Below, piece by piece: positions 48,642 through 58,698 of a stretch of DNA of 64,000 nt. The stretch's first letter is position 1. Each line of letters opens with the position of its first letter. The translations under genes and the position numbers were made by a program. The notes beneath the pieces are model-generated. The model ran no database searches, was not told the DNA's origin, and worked only from the letters and a program-made list of their open reading frames with translations. The stretch is from Bog-756 sp963730685 (lineage in GTDB: Bacteria > Actinomycetota > Acidimicrobiia > Acidimicrobiales > RAAP-2): NCBI GenBank assembly GCA_963730685.1, contig CAVSSP010000001.1, positions 1,302,001 through 1,366,000 of the forward strand, given 5' to 3'.

Positions 48642-50747
48642 ATGAACGCCACCGCCACGACCACCACCCCCACCGACACACGCGCCGACGGCGTGACGGT
48701 CGGGCCGGTGAACGGGGACGCCACCGCCGGGGCCGGCCGGCAGCGGTTCACGGTGGCCGTCACCGTGGCGCTGGTGGTGGTCTCCATCCCCTATGTCTGG
48801 ATCCTGTGGGACCTGTGGTCGGGGACCATCGACCCGTTCCGCCAGGTGCTGCCGGACAACTTCTACGATCTGCAGGCACGTGCCCTCATGTCGGGTCACC
48901 TGTGGGTGCCGAACGGGACGCTGGGCATCGAGGCGTTCGTCCACGACGGTCACCAGTTCACCTACTTCGGGCTGTTCCCCTCGTTGCTGCGGATGCCGGT
49001 GCTGGCGGTCACCCACCGATTCGACGGCCGCATGACGGCCCCGTCCCTGCTGGCGGCCTGGATGGTGACCGGCCTGTCGACGTCCCTCCTGCTCTGGCGG
49101 GTCCGGGTGCTGATCCGGGGGGACGCCCTCGTGGGCCGGGCCGAGGCCGTCTGCAGCGGGGTGTTGGTTGCCGCCGTCACCGGTGGCTCGGTCCTCATGT
49201 ACCTGGCCGCGTCGCCCAAGGTCGACCACGAGGACCTGGCGTGGAGCGTGGCGTTGACCCTGGCCAGCCTCTTCGCCCTACTCGGCGTGGTCGAGCGCCC
49301 CACCGGTCGGCGGGTGGTGCTGGCCGGCGTACTGGTGCTGCTCGCCGCACTCGACCGGAGCCCGACGGGCTACGCCTGCATCATCGCCGCCCTGCTGGTG
49401 GCGGCCTGGTTCGCCCTGGGCCGGGGCGGGGTCGGACAACCGGCGGTGGGCGGTGCCGACCGCCCTGGTCGGGCTGGTGCCGCTGGCGGCCAACATGTTG
49501 GTCAACTGGGCCAAGCTGGGCATGCCGCTCGGCCTGTCCGAGGCCGACCAGGTCTGGACCACGCTCAACGCCCACCGTCGCCAATACCTGGCCGCCAACG
49601 GGGGCAACGCCTTCGGGATCCACTTCCTGCCCAGCACGCTGGTGGCCTACCTGCAACCGGGCGGGGTCCACCTGAGCTCGACGTTCCCCTTCGTCTCACT
49701 CCCGACCGGCCCGGCGCGGGCGGTGGGTGCGGTCGTCCTCGACGAGGTGTACCCGACGGCCAGCCTTCCGGCATCGATGCCGCTGCCCTTCCTGCTGGCG
49801 TGCTGGGGCCTGGTGACGGCATTCCGGCCCCACGGTGTCGGGCGGGTGGGCGGCCACGAGGCTGTTGCTCGTGGCCACGGCTGCCGGTACCGCCGGAGTC
49901 CTCTTCTTCGGCTACATCGCCGACCGGTACCTGGCCGACTTCCTCCCGTTCCTGGCCCTGGCGGCCATGGTCGGCCTGGTCGACGTGTGGCGGCGTCTCG
50001 CCGCCAGGAGCCCCAATGCCCGGGTGGCGGCAGTCGTCGGCATCACCGCGCGTCGGGCTGTTCGGCGTATGGGCCAACGTGGGGGCCGCACTGACCCCCA
50101 CCGCGCTGTGGACGTCGACGCAGGCCACCAACTTCGTCACTGCCCAGCGATCCCTCGGCGGTGCCCCGGGCGTCCAGCGGGGTCGTTCGCTCCCGTACTG
50201 GGCCCCGGCCGGCACCCTGTACGCCGTCGGAGATTGCAGCGGGCTGTACCTGTCCACCGGGTTCTCGTTCACCACCGTGCCGGGCCAGCAACTCCAGCAC
50301 GACACGTGGATCCCGGTGGAGCAGGGCGCCGGCATCAACCACGTCATCGAGGTGGAGTTCTCCCGACCGGTGATCCGAACCGACGCGCCGGTCCCGCTGC
50401 TGCGGTTCTCGAAGGCGACCCTGTACGCCGTGCCGGTGGGCGACGGTGTCATCCGCCTGGAGGTGCGGGGTGCCGGGGCACCGTCGGTGTCGTGGCCGCC
50501 CGCCTCCTCCGACCCGGTGTCGGTCTCCCCGCATACCGCGTACCGGATCACCGTGATGACCGATCCGAACCTGCAATCGATCGTGGTGGGAGGTCTGGGT
50601 GTGGGCGTCGGGCACTACCTGGCCGGCACCGGACCGGCCGTCGTGGCCGCCACCAACGGAACCGGGGGCATCGCCTCGGTGACCGAACTCCGGTCGCCAC
50701 CGGCACCGACCACGCTGTGCCGCAGCCTGATCCGTCACTCGGCCTGA
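48642..50747 (+). CDS. large polytopic membrane protein, probable glycosyltransferase, frameshifted
   Basis: 700 residues after three one-base gains (near 49442, 49850 and 50052). A Thr-rich N-terminus leads to about ten helices, with an exported first loop (DNFYDLQARALMSGHLWVP, then FVHDGHQFTYFG). The last 230 residues are a soluble beta-rich domain with GDCSGLYLSTGFSF and IEVEFSRPV. The helix-loop plan resembles GT-C enzymes with a periplasmic domain. A 17-bp repeat begins at its 3' end and supplies the stop. Confidence 0.5.
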   Translation: MNATATTTTPTDTRADGVTVGPVNGDATAGAGRQRFTVAVTVALVVVSIPYVWILWDLWSGTIDPFRQVLPDNFYDLQARALMSGHLWVPNGTLGIEAFVHDGHQFTYFGLFPSLLRMPVLAVTHRFDGRMTAPSLLAAWMVTGLSTSLLLWRVRVLIRGDALVGRAEAVCSGVLVAAVTGGSVLMYLAASPKVDHEDLAWSVALTLASLFALLGVVERPTGRRVVLAGVLVLLAALDRSPTGYACIIAALLVAAWFALGRGGVGQPAVGGADRPGRAGAAGGQHVGQLGQAGHAARPVRGRPGLDHAQRPPSPIPGRQRGQRLRDPLPAQHAGGLPATGRGPPELDVPLRLTPDRPGAGGGCGRPRRGVPDGQPSGIDAAALPAGVLGPGDGIPAPRCRAGGRPRGCCSWPRLPVPPESSSSATSPTGTWPTSSRSWPWRPWSAWSTCGGVSPPGAPMPGWRQSSASPRVGLFGVWANVGAALTPTALWTSTQATNFVTAQRSLGGAPGVQRGRSLPYWAPAGTLYAVGDCSGLYLSTGFSFTTVPGQQLQHDTWIPVEQGAGINHVIEVEFSRPVIRTDAPVPLLRFSKATLYAVPVGDGVIRLEVRGAGAPSVSWPPASSDPVSVSPHTAYRITVMTDPNLQSIVVGGLGVGVGHYLAGTGPAVVAATNGTGGIASVTELRSPPAPTTLCRSLIRHSA

Positions 50748-50785
50748 TCCGTCACTCGGCCTGATCGCTCATTCGGCCTGATCGG
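50726..50785. repeat. 17-bp tandem repeat (about 3.5 copies) across a stop codon
   Basis: CCTGATCCGTCACTCGG at 50726-50742 and 50743-50759, a diverged copy at 50760-50776, and a partial copy after it. The first copies are the last codons of the membrane protein; each unit offers a TGA in one frame. Confidence 0.85.
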
Positions 50786-50832
50786 ACCCGCACCCCCCGG
50801 CCCGGGCCCGATCGGCCCATCCAGCCGACCGC

Positions 50833-51219
50833 TCAGGTCTCGCTGTTGGCCTCCGAGGGCTTCTCCGCGCCGCCGAGGAGGGTGTTGGCACTGGCGCCCT
50901 CCGACTGGGGGATACCGGTGCCGGCGGCCGGAGCGCCGCCGGTGGCGGATCCCTGCCGATTGATGCGGACGGCCAGGAGCACGGCACCGCCCAACGCCAC
51001 GATGGCGACCACCAGGGCGGCATAGCCACGCTTGTGGTAGTGGCCCCGGACGTGGTGTCCGTTCACGAGGGCAGACTTGCCACCGAGAATGCTGGGCAAC
51101 GAGTGAATCGGCTGCGTGAGATATTCGATCGCCACGATCAGGGCGATGATTCCCACGATGACCAGGATGATGACGCCGATCCATTTCTTCATAGAGACCG
51201 ACTCTACCCAATCCGCCAT
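50833..51219 (-). CDS. small two-helix membrane protein, unknown
   Basis: 128 residues from ATG 51219, or 119 from ATG 51192 (MKKWIGVIILVIVG), which is the more typical membrane-protein start. Helices at about 11-32 and 66-86 flank a short loop (LGGKSALVNGHHVRGHYHKRG), a reentrant hairpin topology with both ends probably cytoplasmic. The tail is Gly/Ala/Ser-rich. The composition is that of a real gene, but I recognise no family. Confidence 0.55.
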   Translation of the reverse strand: MADWVESVSMKKWIGVIILVIVGIIALIVAIEYLTQPIHSLPSILGGKSALVNGHHVRGHYHKRGYAALVVAIVALGGAVLLAVRINRQGSATGGAPAAGTGIPQSEGASANTLLGGAEKPSEANSET

Positions 51220-51326
51220 TCAGAAGACGACCGGAATTGCCGTTGTGGGCAATTCATCAATTTTGTCGACCGGATACCAGCCTGGGCCTGCCGGTGCGGT
51301 GACGCCCCGCGGCCGGCGGCGCACGC

Positions 51327-52648
51327 TCAGCGGCGGTGCAGCGATTCGGCCGCCAGCGCGGCCAGCGTCCCTCGGGCGGTGGTGTCCCAGTTGAACTGCG
51401 AGGCGTACTCGAGGGCTCCGACGGCCAGGCGCTTGCGGAGCACCTCGTCGGTGAGGACGCAGTGCAGGGAGTCGGCCATCTGGTCGAGCGTGTCGAACAG
51501 GAGCCCGGTGGAGCCGTCGACGACCGCATCCTGGTGGCCGCTGATCCGCGATGCCACCGACGGCGTGCCGCACGCCCCGGCCTCGGTGACCGTCATGCCC
51601 CACCCCTCGCGCAGTGAGGTCGAGGCCAGCGCCCACGCCCGTTGGTAGAGATCGACCAGGCCGGCGTCGTCGACGTAGCCGGGCAGGGAGATCCACGACG
51701 TCGCGTTGCCCTTTCGGACCAGCTCTTCGAGCTTCGTCCGTTCGTAGCCCTCGCCGACGATCACCGCCTCGAGGTCGGGGATCCTCGGCTTCAGCTTCAA
51801 CAGCACCTCGATCAACAGCTCGAACCGCTTGACCGGGACCAGCCGTCCGACCGCCACGACGAGGGGCTTCTCCGAACGAACCGTGCCCGGGAGCGAACTG
51901 GCCCTCGACGCCGGGTGGGCATACCGACACGTTGGCGGCGGGGATCCCAAGCTGACTCACGATCTCCTCTTTGGAGGACGGCGACAGCGTGACGATGCGG
52001 CTCCGGTGGTAGACCGGCGGGGCCATGGTGTGCTCCACGCTGTAGCCCGATCTCCGCCAGTCCCTGGGGGAGCACCATCTTCCACATTTCGGCGTGGACG
52101 TGGTGGAGGAAGACGATGCGGGGGCACTGCGCCCAAAGCGGTGAGAGGAACGGCATGCCGTTCCAGATCTCCACCAGGCCGTCGCCGCGGCCCAGCCGGC
52201 CCAGCACGCCCGAGATCATGGTCCGGGGGAAGATGGAGTACCGACCCACCCGTCGGGTCACCCGATAGCCCGAACGCCGGATGAACGGCGGCGCTCCCGG
52301 CGCCGTCGAGGTGGTCATGTTGATGTTGATCCCGGCGGCGGCCCAGGCCGACATGATCCGATGGGCGTGCAGCTCCGAACCGCCCGCCTCCATGTCGTCG
52401 AAGTCCCGCCACGCCACGACGTCGATGGAGCGGAGTCCGGCGGTGGCGGCGATCTCCTCCAGCGACTGGTCGGCGAACCGTCTCAGTTCAGGTGCATCGA
52501 AGAGGGCGTCTTCCCAGCGCCAGCCGTCAACCGCCGCGGGCGGGTTGGCCAGGTCCACCGGAACGGTGGAGAACGGTGTGGTGGTCCCGTCCACGCTCGC
52601 GACAGGCCCGACCGACCCCCCGCCACCGATCCCGTCTCCTCGATCCAT
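51327..52648 (-). CDS. GT4-family glycosyltransferase, frameshifted
   Basis: 439 residues after two one-base gains (near 52045 and 51895). Before the core sits a 90-residue Gly/Ser-rich lead. Acceptor-half features: RDFDDMEAGGSELHAHRIM, FLHHVHAEMW. After the first break come VTLSPSSKEEIV and VSVCPPGVE; the donor half has VAVGRLVPVKRFELLI and STSLREGWGMTVTEAGACGTPSVAS, the E-x7-E loop. It is divergent from AftD by 178 bp, so both may share control. Confidence 0.85.
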
Positions 52649-52809
52649 TGACTGGTCCCCCCCAACCCGTAGGCAGCCTGGCCCTCGCACCCCCCGGGGT
52701 GCCGGCCCATAGTAGCCCGCACCGGAGGCCCGGACTACGGGCACCACTGGCAGGGATGATGGGCCCGGTGGCCGGCTCCCACCGACGTCGGCCCGGGATC
52801 GAGCTTGTC

Positions 52810-52815
52810 TACACT
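52810..52815 (+). promoter_or_regulatory. candidate -10 box for the AftD-like gene
   Basis: TACACT fits the actinobacterial TANNNT -10 pattern. Transcription would begin around 52822, only about 5 bp before GTG 52827, giving a nearly leaderless mRNA; no Shine-Dalgarno sequence is present upstream of that start. No convincing -35. Confidence 0.35.
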
Positions 52816-52826
52816 GACCATCACTC

Positions 52827-55800
52827 GTGCCGTCCATCGAACTCTCTACACCCGCGTCTGAAACCGCCCCCGAGGGCCGGATCGACGACGTCGACCGACC
52901 CGCACCGGCGACCGGAAGGCGCCGGGCCACCCTGGAGGTGGCCGTCTTCGCGGTTCTGGCCTTCGTCCCCATGCTGGCGTCGCAGCCCGGCGCCGTCTCC
53001 GACGACACCAAGACCTACCTCTACCTGGATCCGGGTCGGTACGTGCGCCAGGCGGTCTCCCTGTGGGACCCCAACGTGGCGCTCGGGACCGTCACCCACG
53101 AGAACATCGGCTACCTCCTGCCGATGGGTCCCTTCTACTGGGCCATGGCCGAACTGCACGTCCCGTTGTGGATCGCCCAACGGCTGTGGATGGGGTCCCT
53201 GCTCTTCGCCGCCGGGGCCGGGATGCTCTACCTGTGCCGGACCATCGGCCTGCGGGCACCGGGTTCGTACGTGGCGTCGCTGGCGTTCATGTTCGCGCCC
53301 TACGTGATGCAGTACGCCGGAAGGATCTCTGTCATCCTCATGCCCTGGTCGGGCCTGCCGTGGATGACCGCCTTCGTGATCCTCGCACTGCGACGCGGGG
53401 GATGGAAGTACCCGGCCCTGTTCGCACTGGTGGTGGCCCTGGTGAGCGGCATCAACGCCAGCTCCATCCTCTACGTCGGGATCGGGCCGGCCCTGTGGCT
53501 GCCGTTCGCGGTGCTGGTGCTGCGCGAGGCGACCGGGCGCCAGGCGTGGCGGGTGGCGTGGAAGGTGGGACTGCTGTCGGCCCTGGTCTCGTTGTGGTGG
53601 GCGGTCGGATTGCAGGTCGAGGCGGCCTACGGCGTCAACATCCTCAAGTACACCGAGACCCTGACCTCCACGAGTGCCACCTCGTCGCCGGCCGAGGTCC
53701 TCCGGGGGCTCGGCTACTGGTTCTTCTACGGGGCGTCGGACCAGACGGGCAACTGGACCCAGACGGCGGTGGCCTACACCCAGCAGCTGTGGTTGGTGGC
53801 CCTGACGTTCGTCGTGCCGGCGCTGGCATTCGTGGGCGCGGCCCTGGTCAAATGGCGCCAGCGCTCCTACTGGATCCTGTTGGTGGTGGTGGGCACGATC
53901 CTCGCCGTCGGCCCGTACCCCTACGCCAACGGCACCACGGTCAGCAGCTTCTTGAAGGCCTTCATGTCCGACACCACGGCGGGGTTGGCGCTCCGGTCCA
54001 CCGATCGGGCCTCGCCGCTGCTGCTCCTCGGACTGGCCGTCCTCCTCGGGAGCGGGGTCACCGCCATCGCCCGTCGGGCCAGCCGGGCCGGACTGGTGAT
54101 CGCCGGCTTCGCCATCGCGGCCGTCGTCGGGGCCTCCGCCCCCCTGTGGACCGGCGGCATCGTGGTCAACGGGCTGACCCAGCCGGACCGTCCCCCCGCC
54201 TATGTGCTGCAGGCGGCCACGGCGTTGAACAAGACCCACCCCGGAACCCGTGTCTATGCCCTGCCGGGCAACAACTTCGCTGCCTACCGTTGGGGGGACA
54301 CCATCGACACCGTGTACCCGGCCCTCCTCACCCGACCCTTCGTGACCCACGAGCAGCAGACCATGGGCTCGTTGCCGACCGCCGACCTGCTCGAGGCCGT
54401 GGACACCCCGCTCCAGGACGGGGTCATGGACCCCGCCACCTTGGCCCCGATGGCCTCGCTGATGAGCGTCGGTGACATCCTCGTCCAGTACGACCAGCAG
54501 TACGAGCGCTACGACTCACCCGATCCTCAGCAACTGGCCGCCGAGTTCGCCAAGACCCCTCCGGGGCTCAGCGACCCCGTCTCCTACGGCTCGCCCCGTC
54601 CCAACATCTCGACCGTGAGCCACCTCGATCAGCAGACGCTGTCGCGTCCGGCCACGCAGGGGTGGACGGCACCACTGGTGTCCTACACGGTCGTCGACCC
54701 CAGGCCGATCGACCGGGCGGAGTCGATGAAGGAGCCGCTGGTGGTGGCGGGCAACGCGTCGGGGATCGTCGGCGCCTCCGGCGTGGGCCTGCTGGCCGGC
54801 GATCCGACCATCTTCTACTCGGGCACCCTCGACCTCGACCCCTCGCTGCAGAAGAAGGTCCTGTCCGGCCCGGCCGACCTGGTGGTCACCGATACCAACC
54901 GCAAGCAGGGATACCGGTGGAACGGCATCATCGACAACGCCGGCTACACCGAATCGAGGAGCGAACGGCCCGATCGCGTCGACCCCACCGACGCTCCGCT
55001 CGACCTGTTCCGTACCGCGGCTCCCGACTCCCAGTCGATGACGGTCTACAACGACATCAAATCGGTGACCGCATCGAGCTACGGCTCCCTGGCCCTCTAC
55101 TACCCGTGGCAGCGTCCGGCGGCCGCCATCGACGGCAGCACGGCCACGGCCTGGGCCACCGCCGAGTTCCCGGTCGGTCAGTGGTGGCAGACCCAGTTCG
55201 ACCGGCCCGTCACCGAGCACTCCATCAACCTGGTGGCATCGGGTAGCTCGCACGTGGGGGAGCGGATCACCAAGGTCACCCTGACCTTCGACCAGAAGGA
55301 CCCGGTGACCGTGCACCTCGGCCCGGTGTCCCGCACGGCCGCGGGGCAGACCATCACGTTCCCGGCGCGGACCTTCTCCACCCTGCGCATCACCATCGAC
55401 GCCGGCAAGCTGAGCAAGAACCACTACAAGGCCGGCTTCCAGAACACCGCCGGGTTCGCCGAAGTCAGGATTCCCGGGGTCACCGCCGACGAGACCGTTT
55501 CGATGCCACAGGACCTGCTGTCGGCGGCCGGACCCTCGTCGATCCAGGACCCGCTCGACCTGGTCATGACCCGGCGAGCGCAGCTCGGGGTTCCCCCCAC
55601 AACAGGACACCGAGCTGACCCTGGCCCGCTCGTTCCGGCTGCCGACCTCGCGCACCTTCAGCATCACCGGTCAGGCCCGGGTCTCACCCCTGGCGTCGGA
55701 CGCCACCATCGACGGGGTGGTGGGTCGGACGGCCGGTTCCACCCCCACGGTGGTGGCCTCCACCAGCAGCAGGATGGCCGGCGACGTGCGGGCCGGTGCC

Positions 55801-57438
55801 GACGCCGCCATCGACGGTGACCCGTCCACCGCCTGGCAGCCCGACTTCACGATCGACCAGGCCGGCCAGTGGGTGCAGTACCAGCTGTCCGCTCCGATCT
55901 CGTTCGACACCATGGACCTGAAGGTGGTGGCCGACGGGCGGCACTCGGTGCCCACCGCCATCACCGTGTCGGCCGACGGTACGTCGGAGAGGGTGCCGCT
56001 GCCGGCGATCGCGGACGGCAAGGTGCCGGGCTCGATCACCGATGTGCCCGTCACGCTGGGCCATCCGCTCACCGGGCAGGACATCCGGGTCACGGTGGAC
56101 GCCACCAGGCTGGAGAACACCGTCAGCTACTACACGCAGTCCCCGACCGCCCTGCCCATCGGGATCGCCGAGCTCGGGATCCCGGGGCTGTCGGCAGCCC
56201 CGGTGCCCGTGGCCATTCCCTCCACCTGCCGCGACGACCTGCTGAGGGTGGACGGCTCGCCGGTGTGGATCTCGGTCAGCGGGAGCTCGGCGGCGGCCCT
56301 CGGGCGCGACCCCCTTGGTGTGTCGCTCTGCGGCCCTGACGCCGCCGGCCTCTCACTCGCCCCGGGCACCCACACCCTGGTCTCGACCTGGGGCCAGCTG
56401 AGCGGGATCGACATCGACCAGCTGGCACTGGCGTCGTCGGCCGGTGGCGGGGCGGCGCCGATCCTGGCCGGTGGCGCGGTGCCGGCGCCGCCGACATCGC
56501 CCGTGCCCACCGTCCGGGTGGTCCACCAGACCCCCACATCCATCCAGCTGGACGTGTCCGGGATCCGCGCCGGTGCGGCTCCCTTCGCCCTGGTCATGGG
56601 TCAGAGCGTCAACGCCGGCTGGAAGGCCACGGTCGGCGGCCACGACCTCGGATCGCCGATCCTGATGGATGCCTTCGCCAACGGATGGCAGGTCGACCCG
56701 GCCGCACTCGGGTCGTCGGTCAGCGGCGGGCAGATGACCGTCCTCCTCCGATGGACCCCACAGCAGCGGGTCAACGCCGCCCTGATCGTCTCGGGCGTCT
56801 CCATCGTGATCTGCCTGGTCCTGGCGTTCGTCCCGCTCCGACGGCTCCGCCGCCGCCGGCGCGGACGCCACTCTCCGTCTGGCCCGCCGTCATCGGATCT
56901 GGTGACCCGGACGGAGGGCCAGACGGCACCGGTGATCGTCCCGGCTCCCGATGAGGATCCCATCCTGGTCTCGTCCTTCCGTTCCGAAGGTGGGCGCTCG
57001 TCGGTGACGATGGCCGTGTCCATGGGCTTCCTCGTGGGACTGGCCGGCGCACTGATCGCCGCCCCGTTCATCGGTCTGATGGTGGGAGTGGCGACCGTGG
57101 TGGCACTGCTGGTCCCGCGTGCCCGGCTGCTCCTCGGGGTGATTGCTGCCGCCACCATCGCCGCCGTGGCCGCCTACGTCACCATCCGGCAGGGGGTCAA
57201 GCACTTTCCGGCCAACGGCGGTTGGCCGTCCGAGTACACCTTCGCCGGCGCACTGGTGTGGGTGGGGCTGCTGTTCCTCGCCACCGACGCGACCATCGAG
57301 ATCGTCATGCGCCACCTCGCCCCGTCCGAGTACGGACGGACGCCCTCCACATCGCCGCCACCGCCGTCGACCGACGGGACTCGGGTGGGTGGGCGGTCCG
57401 CGGAGGAGGGTGGCCGGGACCCGTCGGAGCCGCGGTAG
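52827..57438 (+). CDS. aftD: AftD-like alpha-(1->3)-arabinofuranosyltransferase, frameshifted
   Basis: About 1536 residues after removing one base from a run of six C at 55593-55598, close to the size of mycobacterial AftD (about 1400). The N-terminal half has GT-C topology with the first-loop acidic pair in SDDTKTYLYLDPGRYV (about 58-73), then ENIGYLLPMGPFYW and NLxK-like later loops. The exported part holds two carbohydrate-binding regions with the discoidin-like signature AIDGSTATAWAT near 770 and AIDGDPSTAWQ near 990, and a final set of helices. AftD branches arabinan chains of arabinogalactan and lipoarabinomannan using decaprenyl-phosphoarabinose. The start is GTG 52827. Confidence 0.83.
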
Positions 57439-57541
57439 GCCCGGTGGGCGGCCGTGAGGGCCTCTTCGGGGCCCTGTCTTCAGGGCCCTGTCGTGGACGG
57501 GCCCTGGATCCTTCCGACACCACCCGGTAAGAGTTCCGATC

Positions 57542-57562
57542 TGACAAACCGGTAGTTTGTTA
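57542..57562. terminator. hairpin, possible terminator
   Basis: TGACAAAC-CGGTA-GTTTGTTA forms an 8-bp stem (one G-T pair) with a 5-nt loop. It is unusually AT-rich for this DNA and lies 104 bp after the AftD stop. No T-run follows, so classical intrinsic termination is doubtful. Confidence 0.25.
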
Positions 57563-57645
57563 TCTGGAAAACAATTGCGCCAGGACTCATCCACCGGCGG
57601 GGGCACCCGCCGGCGAGGCGGCGGAGCCCACCCGCCCTCGGTGCC

Positions 57646-57687
57646 GCACACCCTCGATACGGCACGGCACACCCTCGATACGGCAGG
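57646..57687. repeat. 21-bp tandem repeat, two copies
   Basis: GCACACCCTCGATACGGCA occurs at 57646 and again at 57667, a 21-bp period. It lies just past the stop of the leftward nucleotidyltransferase gene. Confidence 0.75.
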
Positions 57688-57738
57688 GCCCGCCGGGCGG
57701 ACGACCCGGGCACCTCCAGCAACGGAGGGAAGCCCAGG

Positions 57739-58698
57739 TCAGCGTCGGTCGGCCCAGAGCGTCGCCGGACGGATACCCCACGCCACCTGGCGGGACAGCT
57801 CTCCGGTGACCACCGGAAGGTCGGCGGCATGGGTGACGCCCACCACGGTGGCGTCGGTGGGAATGACCCGGACCGGCAGGCCGATCCCGTCGGCCACCAT
57901 GGTGGCCACCACCTCAGGCAGCAATACCTCGGCCTTCGGGAGTTCGGCACCGGCCGCCACCGCGGTCACCAGGGCCTCCTCGTCGAGACCGGAAGCGTCC
58001 ATGGCGGCGTCGAATGTCTTCCAGATCACCGGCTGGAACCCCCAGAGGTTGACCGATGCCGGGGCGGTGCCGTCCAGCTCGGCCGGCTCCTCCCCGTCCT
58101 CCGAGACGAAATGCACGCCGTCGGGCTGACGGGCCACATGCCTCCGTTCATTGAGCCCGGCCAACAGGCCGTTCCCGTCCACCTCGCAGATGCCCCGGGT
58201 GACGGGATCGTCGGTGGCAATGGTGGCGCGCAGCTCGTAGCCGACCAGGGCATGCTCGTCGGTGGCGGAGCTCAGGTGGCCGGCCAGCAACCCCATGGCC
58301 ACCCGGCCGTAGACGTCGTCGGCGTTGGCCACGGCGAAGCTGGCCCCGTCGGCGAGCGACTCCCGGGCGGCCAGCACGGCGTGAACGGTTCCGAGCGGGA
58401 GGCGCTGCTCGGCGAATGCGACCTCCACCGACGCCGGCCAACACTGTTCGACGTGGTAGCGGATGGCCGGCCCCGTCTCGGGGTGGAGGACCAGCACGAT
58501 CCGGTCGAAGCCGGCCGAGACCGCATCGCTCACCAGCAGGTCGATGACGGCCTCGCCGTTGGTCCCGATGGGGGCGAGCGGCTTGCACCCCCCGTACCGG
58601 CGGGCCATGCCGGCGGCCAGGACCACCAGTGACGGTGCCGTCCCTCCCGAAGCCGACCCCGACCCCGAAGCCGACCCCGACCCCGAAGCCAGGCTCAT
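57739..58698 (-). CDS. sugar-phosphate nucleotidyltransferase family protein
   Basis: 319 residues. The nucleotide-binding signature LVVLAAGMARRYGGCKPL starts near residue 24, followed by FDRIVLVLHPE and VANADDVYGR with the metal Asp. DGTAPASVNLWGFQP and PVRVIPTDATVVGVTHAADL match GlmU/GalU-like proteins. The N-terminus is a Gly-Ser repeat encoded by an 18-bp tandem repeat. It could make an NDP-sugar donor, but pairing with fabH is unusual. Its ATG overlaps the fabH TGA by 4 bp. Confidence 0.78.
   Translation of the reverse strand: MSLASGSGSASGSGSASGGTAPSLVVLAAGMARRYGGCKPLAPIGTNGEAVIDLLVSDAVSAGFDRIVLVLHPETGPAIRYHVEQCWPASVEVAFAEQRLPLGTVHAVLAARESLADGASFAVANADDVYGRVAMGLLAGHLSSATDEHALVGYELRATIATDDPVTRGICEVDGNGLLAGLNERRHVARQPDGVHFVSEDGEEPAELDGTAPASVNLWGFQPVIWKTFDAAMDASGLDEEALVTAVAAGAELPKAEVLLPEVVATMVADGIGLPVRVIPTDATVVGVTHAADLPVVTGELSRQVAWGIRPATLWADRR
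58646..58690. repeat. 18-bp coding tandem repeat (Gly-Ser linker)
   Basis: CCCGAAGCC recurs at 58646, 58664 and 58682 within 18-bp units of CCCGAAGCCGACCCCGAC type. On the minus strand this encodes repeated S-G-S-G-S-A at the start of the nucleotidyltransferase. Confidence 0.85.

Larger units (their letters stand above)
57439..57738. other. 300-bp gap between convergent genes
   Basis: No gene seen. Contains direct repeats of GGGCCCTGTC (57474-57495 area), an AT-rich hairpin at 57542-57562 and a 21-bp tandem repeat at 57646-57687. It probably holds the transcript ends of AftD and of the leftward fabH operon. Confidence 0.4.

Noticed and set aside
52821..54350. 509-residue minus-strand open frame within AftD
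   Set aside because: Antisense shadow rich in Gly, Gln and His; AftD is well supported on the plus strand.
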